Shown here: positions 1 through 8,837 of the stretch, in pieces | Position numbering within the stretch: the first letter of the stretch is position 1 | Layout: the number at the start of each line of letters is the position of its first letter | NCBI GenBank assembly: GCA_910592205.1 | Contig: CAJVPJ010000802.1 | Span: 1 to 16,426, forward strand | Length of the DNA: 16,426 bases | Origin: Paraglomus occultum | Lineage: Eukaryota; Glomeromycota; Glomeromycetes; Paraglomerales; Paraglomeraceae | Reading direction: 5' to 3' | Program-made: the position numbers and the translations under genes | The notes under the pieces: model-generated | The model's database searches: none | Told to the model about the DNA's origin: nothing | Seen by the model: the letters and a program-made list of their open reading frames with translations, nothing else

Positions 1-1839
1 CATGATTTATATTATGCCGAGGTAAACTATTTACTTATGCGTCATGTTTATTGAATAGTTTAAATAATTATTGACATGTTATTATGTATCAGTTATGTGA
101 TAAGCATCCAGATGTTCTTACCACGGATGTTTGGATTACCATCGGATTTACATACGATAAATGGGAAAGAAAGTATTGTCTGATAAAAGAACGATCCGGG
201 GATGGATTATGTCTGGCGTGTACGACGGAGTTAAACCCCAATATAAAGGCATTCTGCTATAAGTGCAAAGCACCAACACCTCCTGATTGGACGACTGGCA
301 ACAAGTCTTTAGATTCATTTATCATAGAGTCATGGAGTAATACAAAGAATGAAGATGATGCGTATATACAATGGATAGAATATTCTCTATTAACAAACAT
401 ACAAGAGATGACGTCATTACACCATGGATGCACGCATATAGCAGAATTTGAATTGACCCGTGTAACACTCAAAAAAATAGTTGACAAACAAAACAATAAT
501 CAGTCCCTTGATTTTTATCAGGTAAATTATTGCACATGTTAAAAGACGTAATCGATAAGTGCGTATCATGCGTTTGATTTGACTAATGTTATAACGTGTA
601 TTCTGTTTACTCAAAATAGTTAACTAAGGAATACCCGACGATATTAATCCTTGGAATCACTCAGGAGCCATATACTCGGGAATATTATTTAGTTTTCTAT
701 GACGCATATCTAATAGTGGACAAGTTTATACGAAATATCAATAACTATAACGTAAAGCGCATGCAATATAGCGACTTCTATGAACTCAAAGAGATCGGAT
801 TTGGCGGTTACGGAACAGTTTATACTGCCAAGTATAAAAAGTATTTGGAAGAGTATACGCAACAAACTCTTGTACTCAAACGGTTTAAAAACTTTGATAA
901 AATGCCGGAATTGTTTATTTCCGAGGTAAGCAAATGATTGGTAGTAGTATTAATTAAAGTGATATTTTAAGTTGACTCTGTTTATCATTTATTTAATAGG
1001 TCAGTAATCATGCCAAGTGCTCAAGTAAAAGTGAATTCCTTAAAATTTATGGAGTCACACAAGAACCAGAGACAAAAGAGTACATAATTGTTATGCAATA
1101 TGCTAACAATGGTAGTCTTTTGTCTTATTTAGTTCAAAATATTAACACGTTGACGTGGAAGGATAAATTACGGCGTTTGGTGGATATTGTAGGGTATTTG
1201 CGACATATTCATAGAGCGGGTTTAGTGCATTGTGATATTCATGGTGGAAACATTGTTGTGAATTACAGTACGCGTAATAATGAGATAAAATCATACATAT
1301 GCGATTTTGGTCTTTCACAATCAGTGAATTCACGCAAGTCAAATTCAACTATTCGAGGCGTTTTGCCTTTTATTGCGCCGGAAGTCTTTCATACCTGCAA
1401 ATTTACTCAGAAATCGGATGTGTATTCATTTGGTATCATTATGTATTTGATTGCTACTGGTGAACCACCATTTAGAGATTGGTCGTTTGACGAATGCTTG
1501 GCGATACGTGTTTGTGAGGGACTGCGACCGTCGATGCCTGATTCTGCGCCAGAGGAATACAAGAAACTTGCCGAGCGGTGTTGTGATGCTGATCCTGATA
1601 AGCGTCCTGATGCATTGGCACTTTGGAGCGATATTAGAAATCTTATTAACGAGGTGGAAAGCGACACTTCTGATGATAACGTGTGGAATACCGTTTATTA
1701 TAATGATGTAAAGCCGTTATCACGTCTCGAGAAAGAGAGTAAATATTCCAGCACACTCTTACCTACTGGAGAATTGTCTATACCAAGAAATAGCTATGAC
1801 TCGGATTCGACTGCAGGTATGAAGACAACCATTGGTTAA
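1..1839 (+). CDS. Protein kinase with serial N-lobes (5' partial, spliced)
   Basis: Exons 1-21, 93-521, 620-925 and 1000-1839 join in one open frame of 531 visible codons; the gene starts upstream. All three introns are phase 0, GT...AG, with a TTGAC branch-like motif. Visible residues 1-41 match the alphaC-to-hinge part of a kinase N-lobe (IGFT...KYCLI). Then come C47-x2-C50...C62-x2-C65 (ribbon-like) and WTTGN (73-77), a known leader of Glomeromycotina kinases. Residues 100-179 form a second N-lobe with no glycine loop (SLHHG at 115-119) but keeping K134 of VTLK. From about 200 a complete kinase domain follows: GFGGYG loop 210-215, VLK lysine K237, HCD 329-331, N336, DFG 354-356, APE 378-380. 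All catalytic residues are present, so the last domain is probably active. The tail from about 465 is hydrophilic. The ATG at 84 lies inside an intron and is not the start. Family call is firm; substrate is unknown. Confidence 0.88.
839..844 (+). other. Rejected poly(A)-like position (no signal here)
   Basis: This stretch lies inside kinase exon 620-925 and carries no 3'-end signal. The real AATAAA is listed separately at 1839-1844; this entry is kept only to prevent confusion between the two positions. Confidence 0.02.
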
Positions 1840-1844
1840 ATAAA
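1839..1844 (+). promoter_or_regulatory. Candidate poly(A) signal of the kinase gene
   Basis: AATAAA begins on the last base of the TAA stop codon (1837-1839). It is a consensus hexamer in the right place and orientation, but this position implies a very short 3' UTR and the hexamer is common in AT-rich DNA. No transcript evidence is available. Confidence 0.35.
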
Positions 1845-1845
1845 G

Positions 1846-3320
1846 TCAATTTACTATATTAACAATCGCCCACTGCTTACAATTTAGTGACACAGATGCA
1901 CTTCGAATAAACTCTTAAGTCGCGGTTTCAATTACATAAATTAAGTATGTGACAATTTAAGTTTATTAAAAAGACATCGAAATAAAATCAAGCACAGTTA
2001 CTGTTAGTCATCTTTTCCTGCTAGGTCTTTTGGATATGTAAGAAAATATAGTACTCGAGTACATTATTTAAGTTTATAGAACTGATAATAGTTCGTTTCT
2101 GACACTACATTCAAGCTTTGTTCATTAGACGGTGAAGTACCATGTTGACCGAAAACAAAGATTGCTTTACGGATAATTTAACGCATTATTATCAACCGTA
2201 AGCTAATGCATTCAGAATTCTGTAGATTGCTTTCGTTTAATTGCTGAGTTTGATGATAGGTGATTGCGGTCAGATCCGCTGGCCCTGACCTCACCGTTAT
2301 GCATGACTGACAATTTTGTTATGTTTGACTTTCTAACATTTCCAGAGTTTATTCGAGATGGGACCATTATGACAACGACGCGACGGTATATGTTGAATAA
2401 TTATCATCAATTATATATGAGCACTTTAATACATGATCTTTGAATCCAAATATAATTTTCTTTTAAACAAATAAGTCACATACTCTCGGTTAGCTGATAA
2501 TTGACAAAGTCGTGTTTTAGCACTTCATTACAAAGTCAATAAACTAAAATGGCTTACAAGACATTCGATACATACAACGAAAAATAGTATCAATTCTGAT
2601 TATCGATGATCATAATATTATGAAGATGCATCGAACATCAGAGCAATAATTCGTGAATAGCTCGTGTATTAAATCAAACGAGAATTTATGTTCTTGATCG
2701 AAAATAAACGAATATTAATTTATGAAAAAATCAATTTTTGGTTGAAAGGGAGGAAAAAAGTTTTTCTTTTTTTTCCAAATAACGAATAATAGAAGGATTA
2801 TATTCTTTCGTAACGACGCACGGCGATTAGCCATAGATTCTATGGCATAAGTATGCGATGACTCAAGCGTAATCTACCTCGTCTTGACGTTCGTATGGGC
2901 TTGTAATCACCACAAAGGGGTCACTTTGTGAAAAAGTAAATACTGTATAAATGAACGAAAATCATGATAGTAATAGTTAAAAAAAAAAAACAAGGAACTT
3001 GGACTGGCATTGAGGAAACTAAAAAGGGCTTACGTATTACGGTAATGGTTTGCTGACTTAGACATTAGAACATAGAGTAGTAGAGTAGACGGGTAACACT
3101 TCATAACTTGGTATTAAGGTGTAGAATAGAGTGTCCTGTTCCATGTTGGTTTGTCCATTTGGTAGTTCTATTTTTGGTGTCAATTAAGTTGTGCCTTTCT
3201 TCATTCTATGTTCCTTGCTTGGTACAGACATCTAACAATAGTTCAATCATAATTATGTAAAATTTGCATTGCACAAGTTTTTTATCTTATTAATTGTTAT
3301 CATTTTTTTGCCTAACACTA
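1846..3320. other. AT-rich intergenic spacer
   Basis: No credible gene is seen on either strand. It contains a GC-richer bulged hairpin at 2259-2295, a purine/pyrimidine inverted repeat at 2752-2776, and two short perfect-stem hairpins at 2830-2846 and 2911-2930. A near-duplicate of an AGAGTAG octamer lies around 3073-3089. Otherwise it appears to be unconstrained spacer. Confidence 0.6.
2259..2295 (+). repeat. Bulged GC-rich hairpin (inverted repeat)
   Basis: GGTGA (2259-2263) pairs with TCACC (2291-2295), and GGTCAG (2268-2273) pairs with CTGACC (2285-2290). This gives 11 base pairs with a 4-nt bulge (TTGC) on one side and an 11-nt loop. A TGATGA lies just upstream (2251-2256) and a CTGA downstream (2307-2310), resembling C and D boxes of a snoRNA. 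The flanking terminal stem is poorly placed, so no RNA gene is called. Confidence 0.4.
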
Positions 3321-3520
3321 ATGGAGCAGAGAAGGTATGAATCAAAAGAGGAAAGCAATACCTGGAGAAAGTGGAATGACTCAGACTATGATATAGATAT
3401 TCAAAAAGACTCTCCAACAGTTGGAAGAAGGCTCAAAATAAACAGTTATTTCGAAGGACACTGCAGCAAAATGGTGTTTCAAATGATGTCCATATGATTT
3501 TGACTCCATATACCATATGA
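3321..3520 (+). pseudogene. Possible decayed coding fragment, unrecognised
   Basis: Two overlapping frames look protein-like within AT-rich spacer. Frame one opens at ATG 3321 and ends at 3497; it gives an acidic/basic peptide containing WRKWNDSDYD. A second frame, 392 to 520 bases into the 3 kb block (3392-3520), gives a peptide including WKKAQNKQLF and NGVSNDVHMILTPYTI before a stop. A single frameshift around 3392-3490 would merge them into one short product. I recognise no family; it may be a relic of a gene or transposon, or chance. Confidence 0.2.
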
Positions 3521-6500
3521 TGACTGTTGAAATGAGACTAAGGGAGAAAGGTCTAGTAGAAATTATTTCGCTTAAATATAAATATAAAGAGAAAATTTTC
3601 TTTTATACAAATCTGTCCTAGCAAAATTTTTGTGCCGTTTTGGTGTTTAATGCGTTTCTAAATAATTTGTATGCTTGCTTTATCAGAAAGTGATATTCTT
3701 TCCAATACCCATCATCCGCATTTTCTTTATGAGCTTAGTAAGCATTAGTGTGTTTATTAGTAGACTTACATCGTAACAGAACACTTCTTAATCATAAATA
3801 AATGTCTTTCAGCCTTGTTTGTTGGTCATTAGGAGTCTTACATGCCATGTATTGACAATGCCGAGTAAGGTTGCCCTTAAAATTTAACTCTTCAAATTAG
3901 TGCACTTAGCATTGGTTTGAAATATTCACAGTACCAAATCGATTTTGTATGCACATTTCTATATTGTTGTTTCTTTGGTTTCGAATCCCATACGGATCGA
4001 TAATTTGTTCTCACCAGGCGCTAATTCTTGATGCCAAAACTCCAACAAATTGCCACTATGAACAATATTAATATGTAGTAGTAGGATTGCATGTTTTAAT
4101 TATTAAGTTCGAACGTCATCTGTCTACTTAGTTATTTTAATCATTGTCATCAATTAGAATCTCCGTGAGTAAGTATGACAGATTTCTCATCTAGAGTATG
4201 TCTTCAATAGTCAATTGCAAACCTTTTACTTATAGTGCGTTACATCAACAGGGGAAAATACGCAAGGACTGTACATCACCAGTGTATCCGTTCAACTTGC
4301 ACACCTGAAATGTACATCGTGTGTGTGCACAAATAAGCGTACATTCCTGAATGTATGTTAAGGGATGAAACCTATAGATAAACACTATTATATAATATAA
4401 AAATTTAAACTATAACCAAATAGCACGTCATGATTAAACCGACTTTATGCCATCATTCGTTATTTAAAGAATGGTTGTGTTACTCGGCATTGTTTTCTTT
4501 TAACCCAATCCGTTTAAGGAATATTCAATAATAAATTTTTTTAGTGGCATTACTATAATTACCTCATTTATAGTTCAGAGAATCTTTGTACGGTTTATGA
4601 AAACATTAAACTTTAATTTACGATCTAACGTAGTCTTTTCGTTGTAACTTTGTTATATATTAGTGAACAAATTTCTAAAGTATGGGAAACTAAAGCAATA
4701 TAAACAATATTGAAATAATATGTTAATATGTGGGTATTACATTATATATTTTCTATAAACCTAAATCGGGTAAAGTTATCATCGAGTCATGCAATGGTGT
4801 GAATTTTTGTAATAAGAACAAACTTGTTTGGAGGAGTAATTACAATTCACGTAATAGTAATGGAATAGTAAATCAAATAATTTGAAAATATAGCGGTGCA
4901 GTTTTTTGCTTTATATGTATAACTCGATTCTTTTGAATATGCATATGCGCATGCTCTAGCCATTTATTTATTGGAGCTCGGGCATCTCAATGCATGCAAT
5001 AAATTTTTCGCAATCGCATTTATCATACGATGAATATCGCCAAAGATTAAATTACGAGTGATGAACTCAAGATTACAAAAGTTTTTGCATAACGATTGGT
5101 GTTTGAATGTCTGAAAGTTTTCATTATTTACTCGGGAAAATAGACATTGGTTATCAGTTTTAAGCAAAGTAATTGTTAACCATGTAAACTCTTCTTATAC
5201 TGATAAGTAACCAATTTTTACATTCCTGATGAAAGTTTTTTACAATAACTTTATAAACGCGGCAAGCGCATACGTGCAATATACTTTTTTTGGTTAAATT
5301 GCGTTTGTGCGCCCGCCAAGTAGAGACAACAATATATTGCACCACCCCACAGCTCAAGGTTTACGCTCAACTATATTACCTGACGTAGAGTGTTATTAGA
5401 ACAGTCGATTACGCATGATATTGGCGCTAGCATACTATTGCAAAGTCCACTGTATTTCTATTGTGTCCTAAAATTTCTCACGGAAGTCTTTGCATTGTGT
5501 TGCTTGCTAGTTAGCTAGTTATTACTTTACTCTTGACTATTACTGAGTTATCGAAATCCTTCATTAACAGAAATTTATTCCGATTCGTCGTACGGTCCAC
5601 AAGGACGACACTATTTGATAAAAAATTCAGATAAAGTTTTGATAGCTTGCATGGATAATATTTGAGCCTTGTACGACGTGTTGAAATAATGTCGCCCAGG
5701 GACAAACATAATTTTGGTTACATTACATGTAGATCATAAAACAATCGTCATAAATAGAATTTGGTATATAAAAATTTCGAGATTTTATTGGCTAACAAAT
5801 CTACCAACGTCGTAGATCCGCTTAAAATGGTTACTGTCAACGATCAAATATGGCAAATATAGAATTCTGGATTCTGGGATGATCTATAACAATAATAAGA
5901 AATTATCACATGTCGTACAGGCTGGATCCATTCAGCGGTCTCCTGGTTCTATTCATAATAGACATGTTAGAACTGTACCATGTTTCGGATTGCAAAAACA
6001 TGCAAGTATGCACTTTCGATGGTAATTGTTTGACAGCTTATGTGTTTTATTATTGTTAGGCACACTGAACTCAGCTCAAAATCGTGGCGTGATAAATAAC
6101 TGAAGTAACGGAAATGTCATATTAAATTTCTGCGATACGAATATGGAATCGAGTTGGCCGACGTATAACTCTCATTGGCTGTAAAAAAGTATGCGTGGGT
6201 CAAATTCTGCAACTTATTGTACAGTACATAGTTATAGTGATATTCTGTTACGAGATTACATATGCTGTTTATTTTTCCATCTAGTTGGGGAAGAAGGTTC
6301 ACCGTCTAACACTATTACATCTTTTGCTGTTGAGACTTAATAATCACTGCGATTCCGGCAGCAACAAATTTTTACCAGGTTATGATTGTTAAACTGCTAT
6401 CTGAACAGACATGTAAAGATCCCTGAACAAAGGCCCCGTGTTTTGTAACACACAGAGATTGACCGATATAACAGTAATAAGCATAAAACAGATGAACTAT

Positions 6501-7326
6501 TTTTTTATAGAATAGAATTTAGTTTGCTCATAATGTAATAGGGGCATTGCTATTTGTTTTGTAACACCAAATGATATGGTTGATAACTGATACGCTAATT
6601 GTTAAGCCCCTCCTTAACAGTGATGATAACAATAGCAATCATTGCTATTAACAGCAAACTTTAAATATATGAATATTCCTTCCCAAGTGTCAACATCACA
6701 CAGCAAATTCGAGCTCCACTTATCGCTTACGAGAAATTAAATGAGAAAGGAGTGTAACTATAACTTTATAAATATTAAAATAAAAAAATAAAGTTTGAAC
6801 CGACATGCATTCTATTGTCAAACTAAGAAAACTCGTTATAATTGGATAAAGTGAATAACAAGTTTACTTCTTGCTTGTTGTCCAATAAGTTATACTTAAT
6901 CTATCATGATTATTGTTTCTTGGTTGCAGACATGCCGTACAATTGACACCAAGAAACAAAGCAAATTCTGAGCTAGTTAAAATTTTCTCACAATCCATAA
7001 TTTCCTTACCACAACAATAATTACATGAATATACCAAACTTTTCTTTAATAAACAAAAACGTATTGTCAAATGTCAAACGTGAAAAAAAAAAGGTGAAGC
7101 AAAAATGGAAAATATTAGAACATTAATGATAAAAAAAAACTTATTGTCTTTGATATTAAAATCGAAAAGAAAAGAAAATACAAAGTAGAAGTGTACACAT
7201 GATTTACCGCCGCTCGCAGTAGCTAAATAGAATGGACGAATGGATAATATTATAATGTAGGGAATTACGGTGCACTTTTCTTAACGAATAAATAATACTA
7301 ATATCTCACGTAGTGCACGTTCGTAT
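3521..7326. other. AT-rich intergenic spacer
   Basis: About 3.8 kb with no supportable gene. Short open stretches on the minus strand (4964-5357, 5511-5705, 6117-6302, 6864-7070) have no recognisable domain and no sensible splice joins; the last has a C-x2-C...C-x2-C cysteine pattern. A structured segment with competing hairpins lies at 6546-6649. A 12-nt direct repeat (GTTTTGTAACAC) occurs at 6440 and 6556. The 7080-7200 stretch is A-rich low-complexity sequence. Confidence 0.6.
6546..6649 (+). repeat. Cluster of hairpins with competing stems
   Basis: ATTGCTATT occurs at 6546-6554 and again at 6641-6649, and its complement AATAGCAAT sits at 6631-6639. The complement can pair with either copy. 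The long-range pairing is extended by GTT/AAC and would enclose two smaller hairpins: ACCA/TGGT (6566-6580, 7-nt loop) and TGTTAAG/CTTAACA (6600-6619, 6-nt loop). The fold is cloverleaf-like but lacks tRNA A and B boxes. Confidence 0.35.
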
Positions 7327-8457
7327 TCAACGAGACGTACGTCCTGCGGACAAATTTCCCCTATTCCGAAAGCTTATATTCAAGTTTCTCCATGCCGCCC
7401 ATTCTTTTAACCCATTATTATGACAAGGGCATACTTCTACCTTATTTAATCTAGGAAAATCTGCTCGCACTAACGGCGATGCCACGTTATCATTAAGATC
7501 GCAACCTTTGAATGTTAGTTGCTCTAAATTATAACATGCTGCTATACCATCCAACGACTTTGTAGCTGTAAAATTTACATCGTAAAAGCCCATCTCTGTT
7601 ATAGACTCTGCCTGTGTTTGTATTGCATCTAAAACATATTCCACATTAGCTCCATAATGTTTAAAGGTCCAAAACTGTATTCGTCTCAGAGATTTTTGAG
7701 CCTTAACGAGTTCGGCCAAACCGAGCATTTCCGATTTACCGTCGTCCTCGGGGGAACTCCAATTAGCTAGAGTCAGATGCATCGAACGTATATTACAGCA
7801 TATTTTGGCTAGTGTCGATAAGAAAATAGACTTTTGATAGCAGGATGCTAGTTCGAGTTCTCTTATTGAACTGATAAGTGAGTGTGATTCTGGTTTTAAG
7901 AGTAATAAATACTCATCAGTGTCCAATTGATCTTCCCATGTAAGGACTCTTAAATAGTAGAGTTTTACGCCCTTTCGAATAAACATTTTGATAATTTCGC
8001 TTGACATTACGTAACATAAGTCTTCGTATTCTTTGCGTGCGTCTCTCATTCTGTTTCTGACCCCATTTAACGTAGTTGAATCATCGTCTCTGGTTGTAAG
8101 CCTCGTCATTCTTGCAATATACGCTTTGATTGATTTCGTAAAAGCCCAGTAATCAAGATCCCTTAGGTATAACGGGTAGTCATAGTATGGTTTATGACTA
8201 ATAGGTGGGAGAGAAATGTCTTGTACTAGCGTAATTGCGTCGCGTTCCGATGAGGAAAGGGAATAAAGGAGTGTATGTATAAGAAGAGGGGATCTATGAC
8301 GAAATGGCTTAAACCAAAAGACTTTGATGGCGACTGAGCACCAATGATGATTAACTAACATGCATGAATGAAGAGTAGAAAGCGCCATAAAAGAATCTTC
8401 TGCTGAGATGTAAGTGAAGACCTCACGCAAAATTAAATGGGGCATAAAGGCAGACAT
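7327..8457 (-). CDS. F-box / LRR-like protein
   Basis: A single uninterrupted 376-residue frame with no introns. The N-terminus is a typical Glomeromycotina-style F-box: MPHLILREVF at residues 5-14, then LHSCMLVNHHWCSVAIKVFW at 29-48 and KPF at 50-52. F-box proteins bind Skp1 through this motif and bring substrates to SCF ubiquitin ligases. The rest, from about residue 165, has irregular leucine-rich repeat-like segments (SIRELELASCYQKS, NIRSMHLTLANWSS, NLEQLTFKGCDLND, RLNKVEVCPC), probably the substrate-binding surface. The C-terminus is short and basic. The start is the first Met of the frame and directly precedes the F-box. The transcript-sense sequence before the ATG is CT-rich, as in many fungal promoters. 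The target protein is unknown. Confidence 0.85.
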   Translation of the reverse strand: MSAFMPHLILREVFTYISAEDSFMALSTLHSCMLVNHHWCSVAIKVFWFKPFRHRSPLLIHTLLYSLSSSERDAITLVQDISLPPISHKPYYDYPLYLRDLDYWAFTKSIKAYIARMTRLTTRDDDSTTLNGVRNRMRDARKEYEDLCYVMSSEIIKMFIRKGVKLYYLRVLTWEDQLDTDEYLLLLKPESHSLISSIRELELASCYQKSIFLSTLAKICCNIRSMHLTLANWSSPEDDGKSEMLGLAELVKAQKSLRRIQFWTFKHYGANVEYVLDAIQTQAESITEMGFYDVNFTATKSLDGIAACYNLEQLTFKGCDLNDNVASPLVRADFPRLNKVEVCPCHNNGLKEWAAWRNLNISFRNRGNLSAGRTSR

Positions 8458-8617
8458 GATGAGAAAAGAATACAGATTTAGGTCAGTGGAAAAAGTGTAG
8501 GTTTTCTTGATGTGATTTAGAGTGACTTTTCAGCTTGATGGGAAAGTTTGAGAGGATAACACGTTAATTTATATCAATTTTTGTGTTACAACAAGCACAA
8601 CATAAAATAAAAATATA

Positions 8618-8623
8618 CACGTG
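8618..8623. promoter_or_regulatory. E-box (CACGTG) upstream of the F-box gene
   Basis: CACGTG lies about 160 bp upstream of the F-box start codon, in the likely promoter. This hexamer is the binding site of fungal bHLH factors such as the Cbf1/Pho4 type. A single hexamer is weak evidence, but a second copy lies inside the 22-bp palindrome about 200 bp further out. Confidence 0.3.
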
Positions 8624-8815
8624 ATATACTTTATATACCTGACGTTTTTTTCTTGGTCACATTTGTTATTTGTAAAACGAGTGATTTCTCCAAGTTTTGC
8701 CAACAGTTATTTATTTTATGATGCATAATGATACAAAAATCGAGTGCAATCTTGCCAGACTTGAGAACGTAGCCGTGTAAAAAAAAAAGATAGAAATTAG
8801 AAAAAAGAGATGATT

Positions 8816-8837
8816 TAACATGACACGTGTCATGTTA
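8816..8837. promoter_or_regulatory. 22-bp perfect palindrome centred on an E-box
   Basis: The sequence is perfectly self-complementary over 22 bp, centred on ACACGTGT (8823-8830) with arms starting TAACATG. It lies about 360 bp upstream of the F-box start codon. A perfect palindrome this long is not expected by chance in a window of this size. The core fits a bHLH dimer site; the extended symmetry could be an operator or a cruciform. The role is inferred. Confidence 0.4.

Noticed and set aside
84-86. ATG as the start of the kinase gene
   Set aside because: It lies nine bases before the acceptor CAG (90-92) of an intron. The upstream 21 bases form an in-frame exon end (DLYYAE) that aligns with the exon end ELFISE at 925.
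839-844. Poly(A) signal at these coordinates
   Set aside because: These bases lie within coding exon 620-925. The hexamer that follows the stop codon is at 1839-1844.
2241-2315. Calling a C/D snoRNA gene
   Set aside because: The boxes are present only loosely, the terminal stem is offset, and no rRNA guide match can be checked by eye; it is left as a structural finding.
3977-3989. tRNA B-box-like GGTTTCGAATCCC
   Set aside because: The T-loop has an extra T, the 53-61 pair would be T-C, and no A box, acceptor stem or anticodon arm can be placed upstream.
4964-5705. Chain of minus-strand open frames
   Set aside because: Three short frames with no recognisable domain, no consistent splice signals to join them, and composition like the surrounding spacer.
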